64,000 bases of DNA from Burkholderiales bacterium (GTDB taxonomy: Bacteria; Pseudomonadota; Gammaproteobacteria; Burkholderiales; Burkholderiaceae_E), in NCBI GenBank assembly GCA_026399835.1, contig JAPLQE010000046.1:20954-84953 (forward strand), given 5' to 3'. Below, piece after piece: positions 28,930 through 37,868 of the stretch; positions within the stretch are counted from its first letter, which is position 1; every line of letters begins with the position of its first letter. The translations under genes and the position numbers were made by a program. The notes under the pieces were generated by a model, which made no database searches, was not told where the DNA came from, and saw nothing but the letters and a program-made list of their open reading frames with translations.

Positions 28930-30291
28930 ATGAACGACATCGCCCGCACGAAGGACCTCGCCCAGCCTGTCGACATCGATGCCGGCCAGGACATGGAAGC
29001 CTTCTGGATGCCGTTCACCTCGAACCGGCACTTCAAGTCGGCGCCGCGGATGCTCGCCCGCGCCGAGGGCATGCACTACTGGACGCCGGACGGCCGCCGG
29101 ATCCTCGACGCGGTCGCGGGCCTGTGGTGCACCAACGCCGGCCACTGCCGCACCCCGATCGTCGAGGCGATCCAGCGCCAGGCCGCGACGATGGACTTCG
29201 CGCCCACCTTCCAGATGGGCCATCCGCTGGCCTTCGAGCTGTCGAACCGGCTCCTCGAGATCCTGCCGCCCGAGTTCGGCCAGGTCTTCTACACCAACTC
29301 CGGCTCCGAGGCGGTCGACTCGGCACTCAAGATCGCGCTCGCCTACCACCGGATGCGCGGCGAGGGCCAGCGCACCCGCCTGATCGGCCGCGAGCGCGGC
29401 TACCACGGCGTGGGCTTCGGCGGCATCTCGGTCGGCGGCATCGCCGGCAACCGCAAGCACTTCGGCTCGATGCTCGCCGGCGTCGACCACCTGCCGCACA
29501 CCCACGACCTGGCGCACAACGCGTTCACCAAGGGCCAGCCCGCCTGGGGCGCGCACCTCGCCGACGAGCTCGAGCGCATCGTCACGCTGCACGATCCGTC
29601 GACCATCGCCGCGGTCATCGTCGAGCCGGTGGCCGGCTCCACCGGCGTGCTGATCCCGCCGGTCGGCTACCTGCAGAAGCTGCGCGAGATCACCGCCAAG
29701 CACGGCATCCTGCTGATCTTCGACGAGGTCATCACCGGCTTCGGGCGCCTGGGCTCGCCGTTCGCCTCGCAGCACTTCGGCGTCGTGCCCGACCTGGTCA
29801 CCGTCGCCAAGGGCATCACCAGCGGCACCGTGCCGATGGGCGCGGTGTTCGCGCGCCGCGGCATCTACGAGACCTTCATGCAGGGCCCGGAGAAGTCGAT
29901 CGAGCTCTTCCACGGCTACACCTACTCGGCGCATCCGCTGGCCTGCGCGGCCGCGATCGCCACGCTCGACGTCTACCAGGACGAGGGCCTGCTCACGCGC
30001 GCCGCGACGCTCGCGCCGCACTGGGAGGAGGCGGTGCACTCGCTGCGCGACTGCCCGAACGTGATCGACGTGCGCAACATCGGCCTGATCGGCGCGATCG
30101 AGCTCGCGCCGCGCGCGGGCGCGCCCGGCACGCGTGCGTTCGATGCCTTCACGCGCGCGTTCCACGAGCAGGACCTGCTGGTCCGCACGACCGGCGACAT
30201 CATCGCGATGTCGCCGCCGCTGATCGTCCAGCCCTCGCAGATCGACGAGATCGTCGAGAAGCTGCGCCGCGTGCTGACCACGCTCGACTGA
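28930..30291 (+). CDS. Class III omega-amino acid:pyruvate aminotransferase
   Basis: This PLP enzyme of 453 residues moves the amino group of beta-alanine or related omega-amines to pyruvate. The family blocks are present: FYTNSGSEAVDSALKIA, RGYHGVGFGG, FDEVITGFGR with the Asp that contacts the PLP nitrogen, and the PLP lysine Lys294 in VAKGITSG. The N-terminus (AFWMPFTSNRHFK) is typical of the beta-alanine/pyruvate group. Donor specificity is not certain. It follows an extended -10 promoter and is followed by two membrane-protein genes. Confidence 0.85.
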   Translation: MNDIARTKDLAQPVDIDAGQDMEAFWMPFTSNRHFKSAPRMLARAEGMHYWTPDGRRILDAVAGLWCTNAGHCRTPIVEAIQRQAATMDFAPTFQMGHPLAFELSNRLLEILPPEFGQVFYTNSGSEAVDSALKIALAYHRMRGEGQRTRLIGRERGYHGVGFGGISVGGIAGNRKHFGSMLAGVDHLPHTHDLAHNAFTKGQPAWGAHLADELERIVTLHDPSTIAAVIVEPVAGSTGVLIPPVGYLQKLREITAKHGILLIFDEVITGFGRLGSPFASQHFGVVPDLVTVAKGITSGTVPMGAVFARRGIYETFMQGPEKSIELFHGYTYSAHPLACAAAIATLDVYQDEGLLTRAATLAPHWEEAVHSLRDCPNVIDVRNIGLIGAIELAPRAGAPGTRAFDAFTRAFHEQDLLVRTTGDIIAMSPPLIVQPSQIDEIVEKLRRVLTTLD

Positions 30292-30327
30292 CGCGGCACG
30301 ACCGGGCGGCTGGAACAGGGCGGCCAG

Positions 30328-31125
30328 ATGGCCCGCGTCCACGCCGCCCGCGCGATCGACCAGTCCCGGCGCTACCGGGTCCGCGAAGTCGGACCCGATG
30401 CGCCGCTGCGCTGGCTGGCCGCCGGCTGGAAGGACTTCACCCGATGCCCGGGCGCGGGGCTCGCGCACGGGGCCGCCGTCGCCGTCTTCGGCCTCGCCCT
30501 GGTGGTGCTCGGACACCGGCACTTCTGGGGCCTGTCGGGGGCGCTGTCGGGGCTGCTGCTGGTGGCGCCGATCCTCGCCACCGGGCTCTACGCGATCAGC
30601 GCCGCCCTCGAGCGCGGCGAGCGGCCGGGGCTGCGCACCGCGCTCGCGGCCTGGGCGCCGCGCGACGGGCGCCTGATGCTCTTCGGCGTGCTGCTGGCGG
30701 CGGCCGGCACCTGCTGGGTGCTGACCTCGGCCTCGCTGATCACCACCTTCGCCGACGGTCCGGTCGCCGAGCCGCTCGACTTCGTGCGCCGGGTGATGCT
30801 GGCCGAGGGCTCGATGCTGTTCGAGGCCTGGCTGGTGCTGGGCGGCGTGCTCGCCGCGCCGGTCTTCGCCTCGACGGTGGTGGCGGTGCCGATGCTGATG
30901 GACCGGCCGGTCGGGGTGCTCGCCGCGGTGCTGACCAGCTGGCGGGTCGTGCTCGGGCAGCCCTTCACGATGGCGGTCTGGGCGGCGACGCTGGCGCTGC
31001 TCACGCTCGCCGGGCTGTTCAGCGCGATGCTCGGGCTGGTGGTGATCGTGCCCTGGCTCGGTCACGCGAGCTGGCACGCCTACCGCGAGCTCGTCGAGCC
31101 GGTGCCCGTCGGCGCCGCGGACTGA
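30328..31125 (+). CDS. DUF2189 family membrane protein
   Basis: The 265-residue product has about six hydrophobic helices, an N-terminal cytoplasmic stretch with LRWLAAGWKDFTRCPG, and the LLVAPILATGLYAIS helix. This fits the DUF2189 family of inner-membrane proteins, found next to cytochrome oxidase or in scattered places. No function is established. The gap to the DUF2788 gene is 4 bp, suggesting co-transcription. Confidence 0.75.
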   Translation: MARVHAARAIDQSRRYRVREVGPDAPLRWLAAGWKDFTRCPGAGLAHGAAVAVFGLALVVLGHRHFWGLSGALSGLLLVAPILATGLYAISAALERGERPGLRTALAAWAPRDGRLMLFGVLLAAAGTCWVLTSASLITTFADGPVAEPLDFVRRVMLAEGSMLFEAWLVLGGVLAAPVFASTVVAVPMLMDRPVGVLAAVLTSWRVVLGQPFTMAVWAATLALLTLAGLFSAMLGLVVIVPWLGHASWHAYRELVEPVPVGAAD

Positions 31126-31129
31126 AGCG

Positions 31130-31345
31130 ATGCCCTTCGGTCTGACCGAGGCTCAGGTCGCGTGGTTCGGGCTGACCTTCGGCGTCGGCGCGTTCATGCT
31201 GTACATGGTGTTCATCATCCTGCAGCTCGCGCACGAGTCGAAGGCCGGCAAGTTCGGCACCTTCGTGCTGTTCCTGGCGCTCGGATTCGGCTTCATCGGA
31301 TTCATCGCCAAGGGCATCATCAAGTGGATGCTCGGCGGGCACTAG
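31130..31345 (+). CDS. DUF2788 family small membrane protein
   Basis: This 71-residue protein has two membrane helices (about residues 10-32 and 42-66) joined by LAHESKAGKFG. It matches the betaproteobacterial DUF2788 family, of unknown function. It lies 4 bp after the DUF2189 gene. Confidence 0.75.
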   Translation: MPFGLTEAQVAWFGLTFGVGAFMLYMVFIILQLAHESKAGKFGTFVLFLALGFGFIGFIAKGIIKWMLGGH

Positions 31346-31393
31346 CATCGGTGCCGGTGCCGGTGCACGGCTCTGCACGATGAGGACGGGACG

Positions 31394-32134
31394 ATGAGGA
31401 TCGCGGCGATCAGCGACATCCACGGCAACGCGCTCGCGCTCGAGGCCGTGCTGGCCGATGCGCGCACGCGCGGCTACGACCGGCTCGTGCAGATCTGCGA
31501 CGCGCTGTCCGGCCCGCTGTGGCCGCGCGAGACCGCCGAGATCCTGCGCGGGCTCGACGCGGTGCACGTGCGCGGCAACCACGACGTCTCGCTGTACGCA
31601 CCCGAGGTCCATGCGCCCGGCCGCGCCGACCGGTACGCGCTCTCGGTGCTCGACGCCGACGCCATCGACTGGGTCCGCGGCTGGCCGCGCACCCATGCGA
31701 TCGGCGAGGACGTGCTGTGCTTCCACGGCGCGCCGCACCACGAGGACTTCTACCTGCTGGAGGAGGCGCCGGACGGCTACCCGCGGATCCGCCCGCCGGC
31801 CGACATCGCGCGCGACCTCGGCGAGGCGCGCGCCCGGGTGATGGTCTGCGGACACTCGCACACGCAGCGCGTGGTCGAGCTGCCCGACGGGCGGATCGTG
31901 GTCAACGACGGCAGCGTCGGCCTGCCGGCGTACGCCGAGCCGCTGCGGGGCACGACGGCCTTCGTGCAGGCGGGCAGCCCGCATGCCCGCTACGCGATGA
32001 TCGACGTCACGCCGAGCGCGGTCTCGGTGTCGCTGGTGATGGTCGGGTACGACTGGCGCGCGGCGAGCGCGCGGGCGGCGGAACTGGGGTTCCCGCTGTG
32101 GGCGGGGTGGCTGTCGGGGTTCTCGCGGGGCTGA
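31394..32134 (+). CDS. Calcineurin-like metallophosphoesterase
   Basis: The 246-residue product has the two-metal phosphoesterase motifs in order: SDIHGN (residues 7-12), a modified second motif ICDALSGP where most relatives have GDxxGYGP, GNHD, a lone His in CFHGAPH, and GHSHTQ. It resembles the YfcE/diadenosine-tetraphosphatase-like branch of small cytoplasmic phosphodiesterases. The substrate is unknown. The altered second motif keeps its Asp. Confidence 0.8.
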   Translation: MRIAAISDIHGNALALEAVLADARTRGYDRLVQICDALSGPLWPRETAEILRGLDAVHVRGNHDVSLYAPEVHAPGRADRYALSVLDADAIDWVRGWPRTHAIGEDVLCFHGAPHHEDFYLLEEAPDGYPRIRPPADIARDLGEARARVMVCGHSHTQRVVELPDGRIVVNDGSVGLPAYAEPLRGTTAFVQAGSPHARYAMIDVTPSAVSVSLVMVGYDWRAASARAAELGFPLWAGWLSGFSRG

Positions 32135-32280
32135 TCGCGGCGGGCAGCTCGAGGGACGCGTTCCGTACCGCGCCCCGGTCCGCGGCATGGACGGCGAGGC
32201 GGCGCTAGGATCGGACACAGGGGCCCGAGACGCCCCGCGACGGTCGCCCCCGCGCCCGTCCCCCGACAGGAGACGCTTCG

Positions 32281-33270
32281 ATGGATCGATCCCGCCGCCG
32301 CACCCTGCAGGCGCTCGCCGTGCCGCTCGTGCCGTCCGCCCTGGTCTCGCCCGCCGCCCGCGCGCAGTCGCCCGCGTTCCCGTCGAAGCCGCTCGTCATC
32401 GTCGTGCCGGCCACGCCGGGCGGCATCCTCGACCTGTCCAGCCGCCTGATCGCCGGCGAGCTGTCGAAGCGGATCGGCCAGCCGGTCACCGTCGACAACA
32501 AGGCCGGCGGCGGCCAGGTGATCGGCATGCAGGCGATGCTGCGCGCCGAGCCCGACGGGCACACCCTGGTGATGGGCAGCATCGGCCCGAACGCCGCCAA
32601 CTACTCGATCTTCCAGAAGCTGCCGTACGCGCCCGCCGACTTCGCGCCGGTCGCGCACGTGGTGTCGATGCCGAACGTGCTGCTGGTGCATCCGTCGGTG
32701 CCGGCGAACACCGTCGCCGAGCTGGTCGCGCTCGCCAAGGCCCGGCCGGGCTCGCTGTCGATCGCCTCCTCGGGCACCGCGACCTCGAGCCACCTGGCCG
32801 GCGAGATGCTGAAGATGCGCGCGGGCATCGACCTCGTCCACGTGCCGTACAAGGGCGCGGCGCCCGCGCTCACCGACCTGCTCGGCGGCCAGGTGCAGGT
32901 GATGGTCGACAACCTCGTGACGGCGCTGCCGCACGTGAACTCCGGAAAGCTGCGGGCGCTCGCGGTCACCACCGCGCAGCGCGCGGCCGAGCTGCCGGCG
33001 GTGCCGACCGTGGCCGAGTCCGGCTACCCGGGCTTCGAGGTGGTCGTCTGGGTGGGCCTGCTGACCTCGTCGAAGGTGCCTTCGCCGATCGTCGAGCGGC
33101 TGCACTCGGAGATCGCCCAGGTGCTCGCGATGCCCGACGTGCGACGGCGCATGGCCGAGATGGGTGGCGCGAGCCTGCCGATGACGACCGCGCAGTTCGG
33201 CGCGTTCATCGCGGCCGAGACCGAGAAGTGGGGCGTGGTGGTGAGGCAGGCCGGGATCCGCGCGGAATGA
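32281..33270 (+). CDS. Bug/TctC-family tripartite tricarboxylate substrate-binding protein
   Basis: This 329-residue periplasmic protein starts with a Tat-like or Sec signal (RSRRRTLQALAVP, cleavage near AARAQ). It has the Bug blocks PLVIVVPATPGGILD, IVDNKAGGG-like VDNKAGGGQVIG, and LVHVPYKGAAPALTDLLGGQV. Such proteins bind carboxylates and are very numerous in Burkholderiales. Many are orphans without the TctAB permease, as here. The next gene, an acyl-CoA synthetase, overlaps it by 4 bp, so the ligand may be an acid that is then activated to its CoA ester. Confidence 0.88.
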   Translation: MDRSRRRTLQALAVPLVPSALVSPAARAQSPAFPSKPLVIVVPATPGGILDLSSRLIAGELSKRIGQPVTVDNKAGGGQVIGMQAMLRAEPDGHTLVMGSIGPNAANYSIFQKLPYAPADFAPVAHVVSMPNVLLVHPSVPANTVAELVALAKARPGSLSIASSGTATSSHLAGEMLKMRAGIDLVHVPYKGAAPALTDLLGGQVQVMVDNLVTALPHVNSGKLRALAVTTAQRAAELPAVPTVAESGYPGFEVVVWVGLLTSSKVPSPIVERLHSEIAQVLAMPDVRRRMAEMGGASLPMTTAQFGAFIAAETEKWGVVVRQAGIRAE

Positions 33271-34892
33271 GCGCGCCCGCGGCCGTCGCTGCCGTGGACG
33301 TGCTCGCCCGCCACGCGGCGGCGCGGCCGACGGCGATCGCGGCGGTCATGGCCGGCTCGGGCCGCTCGATCGACTGGCGCACGCTCGAGTCGCGCTCGCG
33401 ACGCATCGCGTGGCGGCTGGTCGAGGCGGGGCTGCGCCAGGGCGACGGCATCGCGATCCTCGCCGAGAACCGGCTCGAGTGGTTCGAGTGGATGTGGGCG
33501 GCGCGCCGCGCCGGCCTCTACTACACGACGCTGAGCACGCACTGGAAGGCCGACGAGGTGGCGTACGTGCTGCGCGACTGCGGTGCGCGGGCGCTGTTCG
33601 CGACCGCTGCGACGGTGGCGGTCGCGGCGCAGGCGGTGGCCGCGATGGCTGCGGCACCGGCAGGCGCTGCCGCGACGCAGGGCGTGCCGGTCGTCTCGCC
33701 CGCCGGCCTGCTCGGCATCGCCGCCGACGGCGCCGCGCCCGGCTTCGAGGGCCTCGAGACCTGGCTCGCCGCGGCGCCCGCGGATGCCGCGCTGCCCGCG
33801 CGCCTGGAGGGCGCCGACTTCCTGTACTCGTCGGGCACGACCGGCCGCCCCAAGGGCATCCGCCGCCCGCTCGAGCAGCTCGCCTCGGTCGACCTGCAGC
33901 GCGGCGACCTCGCCTGGAAGCGCTTCGATGCCGACGCGATCTACCTGTCGACCGCGCCGATGTACCACTCGGCGCCGGTGCGCTGGACGATGCAGGCGCT
34001 GCGCGGCGGCGCCTGCTGCGTGGTGCTCGAGCGCTTCGACGCAGAGGCCGCGCTGATCGCGATCGAGCGGTTCCGAGTCACGCATGCGCAGTTCGTGCCG
34101 ACGATGTTCGTGCGGCTGCTGCGCCTGCCCGCCGAGGTGCGCGACCGGCACGACCGCGCGAGCCTGCGCTTCGCGATCCACGCGGCCGCGCCGTGCCCCG
34201 TCGAGGTCAAGCGCGCGATGATCGACTGGTGGGGGCCGGTCCTGCACGAGTACTACAGCGGCACCGAGGCGGTCGGGCGCACGTCGATCTCCTCGGCCGA
34301 ATGGCTGGCGCGCCCGGGCTCGGTCGGGCGGCCGGAGCTGGGCACGCTGCACATCGTGGGCGAGGACGGCGCCGAGCTCGGCCCCGGGCAGACCGGGCAT
34401 GTCTGCTTCTCGGGCGTGCCGCGCTTCGAGTACCACGGCGACCCGGAGCGCACGCGCGCGGCTTACGATGCGCTGGGCCGCGCGAGCATCGGCGACGTCG
34501 GTCACGTCGACGCCGGTGGCTACCTGTTCCTGACCGACCGCGCCTCGCACATGATCATCACCGGCGGCGTCAACGTATACCCGCAGGAGACCGAGAACCT
34601 GCTGATCGGCCATCCGGCGGTGGCCGACGTGGCGGTGATCGGCGTGCCGGATGCGGAGTTCGGCGAGGCGGTGAAGGCGGTGGTGGTGCTGCGCGACGGC
34701 GTGGCGCCGTCGGAGGCGCTCGCCGCGGCACTCGTCGCCTGGTGCCGCGAGCGGCTGTCAGGGATCAAGTGCCCGCGGACGGTGGACTTCGTCGCGGCGC
34801 TGCCGCGCACGGAGGCGGGCAAGCTGATGAAGCGGCTGCTGCGGGACGGCTACGCCCGGCCCACCCAGTTGTCGACGCGCAGCCCGGGATAG
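33267..34892 (+). CDS. Acyl-CoA synthetase (AMP-forming, ANL family)
   Basis: The 541-residue enzyme activates a carboxylic acid as its AMP ester and then as its CoA thioester. It shows the P-loop-like motif YSSGTTGRPKG, the region HEYYSGTEAVG, the ribose-binding DVGHVDAGGYLFLTDR and the C-terminal Lys in PRTEAGKLMKR. The order and length fit medium- or long-chain or aromatic acid ligases; the substrate is open. It is coupled to the Bug protein gene (4-bp overlap). Its last 43 bp overlap the convergent vapC gene. Confidence 0.88.
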   Translation: MSAPAAVAAVDVLARHAAARPTAIAAVMAGSGRSIDWRTLESRSRRIAWRLVEAGLRQGDGIAILAENRLEWFEWMWAARRAGLYYTTLSTHWKADEVAYVLRDCGARALFATAATVAVAAQAVAAMAAAPAGAAATQGVPVVSPAGLLGIAADGAAPGFEGLETWLAAAPADAALPARLEGADFLYSSGTTGRPKGIRRPLEQLASVDLQRGDLAWKRFDADAIYLSTAPMYHSAPVRWTMQALRGGACCVVLERFDAEAALIAIERFRVTHAQFVPTMFVRLLRLPAEVRDRHDRASLRFAIHAAAPCPVEVKRAMIDWWGPVLHEYYSGTEAVGRTSISSAEWLARPGSVGRPELGTLHIVGEDGAELGPGQTGHVCFSGVPRFEYHGDPERTRAAYDALGRASIGDVGHVDAGGYLFLTDRASHMIITGGVNVYPQETENLLIGHPAVADVAVIGVPDAEFGEAVKAVVVLRDGVAPSEALAAALVAWCRERLSGIKCPRTVDFVAALPRTEAGKLMKRLLRDGYARPTQLSTRSPG

Positions 34893-35263
34893 CCGGCGAA
34901 GTCGGCCTCGTTGTTCGTGACCAGCGTCGCATCGAGGGCGAGCGCGTGGGCCGCGATCAGACGGTCCAGCGCATCGCGCCTGCGGTCGCGGGATGCGGCA
35001 CGTATCGGTCCGTAGGCTGCCGCCGCTGCATCGTCGAACGGTGCGACGGGGACCTCGGCCACGAAGCGAGACAGCGCCCGGCGCAGCGCGGGCCGGCGGG
35101 CGGGCTCGGCGCGGGCGACCCCGTACGCGAGCTCGGCCATCGTCACCGCCGAGATCACCACGTCGCCGACCCAGCACTCGGCGAAGCGTGCGGCGACCTC
35201 GGGCGGCTGGTGCTTCATCAGGTAGATGCAGATGTTCGTGTCGAGCAGGTAGCGCGGCGTCAC
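34850..35263 (-). CDS. vapC: VapC-type PIN-domain toxin ribonuclease
   Basis: VapC toxins are metal-dependent RNases that typically cut initiator tRNA or rRNA. The 137-residue protein has the PIN acidic residues: Asp in YLLDTNICIYLM, Glu in MAELAYG, Asp in RDALDRLIAAHA and Asp in NNEADF. It overlaps the antitoxin gene by 4 bp (ATGA). Its 3' end runs into the convergent acyl-CoA synthetase gene by 43 bp. Confidence 0.9.
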   Translation of the reverse strand: MTPRYLLDTNICIYLMKHQPPEVAARFAECWVGDVVISAVTMAELAYGVARAEPARRPALRRALSRFVAEVPVAPFDDAAAAAYGPIRAASRDRRRDALDRLIAAHALALDATLVTNNEADFAGYPGLRVDNWVGRA

Positions 35264-35496
35264 AGCGTGTCCCGCTCGCCCTCTTCATGGCGTCCACGCC
35301 CCGTCGCCATGAAGTCGGGCCCGAGCGCCTTGAGCGCGCCCAGCACGTTGCCGATCCGGCGCCGGGCAGGCCGGATCCGGAGCTCGTCCCCGTGCCGTTC
35401 GATCTCGAGCTCGAGTTCGGTGCCCGGATAGGCAAGCTCCGCGGGGATGCGGATGGCCTGGGAGTTGCCGTTCCGGAAGAGGCGGGTGGTGGTCAT
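35260..35496 (-). CDS. vapB: VapB-type antitoxin (AbrB/SpoVT fold)
   Basis: The 78-residue antitoxin starts at ATG 35496 (MTTTRLFRNGNSQAIRIP), the standard swapped-hairpin AbrB DNA-binding sequence of VapB proteins. A C-terminal tail should wrap VapC. Just upstream are two perfect palindromes sharing TGTACATC half-sites, the likely operator for autoregulation. Confidence 0.88.
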   Translation of the reverse strand: MTTTRLFRNGNSQAIRIPAELAYPGTELELEIERHGDELRIRPARRRIGNVLGALKALGPDFMATGRGRHEEGERDTL

Positions 35497-35513
35497 GGGT
35501 GGCTTGCGCAAAA

Positions 35514-35567
35514 GATGTACATGTACATCCTATCAAGATCGAATCAATGTGTACATCCACGGATGTA
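35514..35567 (-). promoter_or_regulatory. Double palindromic operator of vapBC
   Basis: GATGTACATGTACATC (35514-35529) is a perfect 16-bp palindrome. GTACATCC-AC-GGATGTAC (35550-35567) is a second perfect inverted repeat built from the same half-site. On the minus strand a -10-like TAGGAT abuts the first and a TTGATT lies between them. VapB proteins repress their own operons by binding such paired repeats. Confidence 0.75.
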
Positions 35568-35624
35568 CTAGTCCGGGAGTCGTACTTCGGGGTGCGATCG
35601 TCCGGCCGGATGACCGGATCCGGG

Positions 35625-36491
35625 TCAGCCGGTCGCGCCGCCCATCGCGCGCGACACCGCCTGCGCCGTCTCCTTCAGCGCCGGCAGCACCCGCCCCCTC
35701 AGGTCGTCCATCGTCACCCGGGACGCATGCGTGCCCACGTTGAGCGCAGCGATCACGCTGCCGCCCGGTCCGTGCACCGGCACCGCGGCCGAGCGCAGGC
35801 CGGGTTCGAGCTCCTGGTCGAGGATGGCGAAGCCCTGGGTGCGCACCTTCGCGATCGCGCGGCGCAGCGCGGCGGCGTCGGTGAGGGTGCGTTCGGTGCG
35901 GGCCTCGACGGCCCCGAGCGCGGCGAGCCGCCGATCGAGCTCGGCGCCCGGCAGCGCGGCGAGCAGCACGCGGCCCATGGAGGTCAGGTGCGCGGGCAGC
36001 CTGGAGCCCAGGCCGAGCGTGATCGACATGATCCGCGTGCGGGTGGGCACGCGCGCGACGTAGACGATGTCGTCGCCGTCGAGCACGGCGGCCGAGCAGC
36101 TCTCGTGCAGGCGCTCCACCAGCTCGACCATCACCGGTTGCGCGGCGCCCCACAGTCCGGTGCCGTGCAGGTACGAGAAGCCGAGCTCGAGCACCTTGGG
36201 GCGCAGGCGGAAGAGGCGCGCGTCGGCCTCGGCGTAGCCGAGCTCGACCAGGGTGTGCAGCAGCCGGCGTGCCGCCGCCCGCGAGACCTCGGCGCGGCGG
36301 GCGACGTCGGACAGCGTCAGCGCGGGATTCGCCGCGTCGAACGCGCGGATCACCGCGAGGCCGCGTGCGAGCGACTGGACGAACTCGCCGGACGCGTCGT
36401 CAGCCGCCGCGGCGCGCCGCGCCGAAACCGCCGCCCCGCGCGTTGACAGCCCTCCGGGCATCGGGTCCAATCGCCGATTGCGTTCGCTCAT
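35625..36491 (-). CDS. IclR-family regulator, PcaR/PobR type
   Basis: The 288-residue regulator has an N-terminal winged helix (LSDVARRAEVSRAAARRLL) and the IclR effector domain with YLHGTGLWGAAQP-type sequence (in part), LPAHLTSMGRVLLA and the HASRVTMDDL tail. The subgroup resembles PcaR/PcaU/PobR, activators of beta-ketoadipate pathway genes that respond to pathway intermediates. It diverges from a 3-oxoadipate CoA-transferase operon. A 34-bp paired repeat across its own start is the likely operator. Confidence 0.88.
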   Translation of the reverse strand: MSERNRRLDPMPGGLSTRGAAVSARRAAAADDASGEFVQSLARGLAVIRAFDAANPALTLSDVARRAEVSRAAARRLLHTLVELGYAEADARLFRLRPKVLELGFSYLHGTGLWGAAQPVMVELVERLHESCSAAVLDGDDIVYVARVPTRTRIMSITLGLGSRLPAHLTSMGRVLLAALPGAELDRRLAALGAVEARTERTLTDAAALRRAIAKVRTQGFAILDQELEPGLRSAAVPVHGPGGSVIAALNVGTHASRVTMDDLRGRVLPALKETAQAVSRAMGGATG

Positions 36492-36515
36492 CGCACAAGT
36501 GTGCGCCAGGCGAAC
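36482..36515. promoter_or_regulatory. Paired 15-mer operator for the IclR/PcaR-type regulator
   Basis: GTTCGCTCATCGCAC (36482-36496) and, in the opposite orientation, GTTCGCCTGGCGCAC (36501-36515) form an inverted pair around AAGT. They lie over the regulator's first codons and upstream of the CoA-transferase genes. The 15-mer is close to the PcaR site reported for Pseudomonas putida as I remember it (GTTCGATAATCGCAC; 13 of 15 match in the first copy). One operator probably serves both directions. Confidence 0.7.
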
Positions 36516-36547
36516 ACGTCGGCGCAAGCCCGAGGAGACGCACCCCC

Positions 36548-37213
36548 ATGATCGACAAGACCGTGAAGACGCTGGCCGACGCGCTCGCCGGCGTGCGGGA
36601 CGGCGCCACCGTGATGATCGGCGGCTTCGGCGGCGCCGGGCAGCCGACCGAGCTCGTCGAGGCGCTGATCGAGCAGGGCGCGCGCGATCTGGTCATCGTC
36701 AACAACAACGCCGGCAACGGCGAGACCGGGCTGGCCGCGCTGCTCAAGGCCGGCCGCGTGCGCAAGCTCATCTGCTCGTTCCCGCGCCAGGCCGACTCGC
36801 ATCACTTCGATGCGCTGTACCGCGCCGGCAAGCTCGAGCTCGAGCTGGTGCCGCAGGGCAACCTCGCCGAGCGCATCCGCGCGGCGGGCGCGGGCATCGG
36901 CGCGTTCTTCACGCCGACCGGCTACGGCACGGACCTGGCCGCGGGCAAGGAGACGCGCCGCATCGACGGCCGCGACTACGTGCTCGAGCATCCGATCCGC
37001 GCCGAGCTCGCGCTGATCCGCGCCGAGCGCGGCGACCGCTGGGGCAACCTGGTCTACCGCAAGGCCGCGCGCAACTTCAATCCGATCATGGCCACCGCCG
37101 CGGCGCTCACCGTCGCGCAGGTGGCCGAGATCGTCGAGCTCGGTGCGCTCGATCCCGAGCACATCGTGACGCCCGGCATCCATGTGACGCGCGTCGTGCG
37201 CGTCGCCCGCTGA
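36548..37213 (+). CDS. pcaI: 3-oxoadipate (3-oxoacid) CoA-transferase subunit A
   Basis: Subunit A of the succinyl-CoA:3-ketoacid CoA-transferase activates 3-oxoadipate for thiolysis. The 221-residue product has the family start VKTLADALAGVRDGATVMIGGFGG (given only in part here: GATVMIGGFGGAG), the NNAGNGETGL loop and GYGTDLA. Neighbouring the PcaR-type regulator and a hydroxyquinol-type dioxygenase, its substrate is most likely 3-oxoadipate. Subunit B follows 10 bp later. Confidence 0.85.
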   Translation: MIDKTVKTLADALAGVRDGATVMIGGFGGAGQPTELVEALIEQGARDLVIVNNNAGNGETGLAALLKAGRVRKLICSFPRQADSHHFDALYRAGKLELELVPQGNLAERIRAAGAGIGAFFTPTGYGTDLAAGKETRRIDGRDYVLEHPIRAELALIRAERGDRWGNLVYRKAARNFNPIMATAAALTVAQVAEIVELGALDPEHIVTPGIHVTRVVRVAR

Positions 37214-37223
37214 GGAGACCCGC

Positions 37224-37868
37224 ATGGCCTACGAGAAGCTCAGCCGCGACGCGATGGCCGCGCGCGTGGCGCGCGACATCCCCGAGGGCGCGTACGTGAA
37301 CCTCGGCATCGGGCTGCCGACCCTGGTGGCCAACCACATTCCGCGCGACCGAGAGGTCTTCCTGCACAGCGAGAACGGCATCCTGGGCATGGGCCCGGCG
37401 CCGGCCAAGGGTGCGGAGGACTGGGACCTGATCAACGCCGGCAAGCAGCCGGTCACGCTGCTCACCGGCGGCGCGTTCTTCCACCACGCCGACTCGTTCG
37501 CGATGATGCGCGGCGGCCACCTCGACATCTGCGTGCTCGGCGCGTTCCAGGTGTCGGCGGGCGGCGACCTCGCGAACTGGCACACCGGCGCGCCCGACGC
37601 GATTCCGGCGGTCGGCGGCGCGATGGACCTCGCGATCGGCGCGAAGGCGACCTTCGTGATGATGGAGCATGTCACCAAGGCCGGCGAACCGAAGATCGTC
37701 GCGCGCTGCACGTATCCGCTCACCGGCATCGGCTGCGTGCGGCGCATCTACACCGACCTCGCGGTCATCGAGGTCACGCCGCAGGGCCTGCGCGCGATCG
37801 AGTGGGTGGCGGGGCTCGACTTCGAGACCCTGCAGTCGCTCACCGCTGCGCCGCTCGCACGGCCGTGA
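37224..37868 (+). CDS. pcaJ: 3-oxoadipate (3-oxoacid) CoA-transferase subunit B
   Basis: Subunit B carries the catalytic glutamate, seen here in HSENGILGMG (Glu of SENG), after the conserved YVNLGIGLPTLV. The 214-residue length is standard. The stop shares one base with the start of the small Rieske gene, so the transferase and the ferredoxin-like protein are translated together. Confidence 0.88.
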   Translation: MAYEKLSRDAMAARVARDIPEGAYVNLGIGLPTLVANHIPRDREVFLHSENGILGMGPAPAKGAEDWDLINAGKQPVTLLTGGAFFHHADSFAMMRGGHLDICVLGAFQVSAGGDLANWHTGAPDAIPAVGGAMDLAIGAKATFVMMEHVTKAGEPKIVARCTYPLTGIGCVRRIYTDLAVIEVTPQGLRAIEWVAGLDFETLQSLTAAPLARP

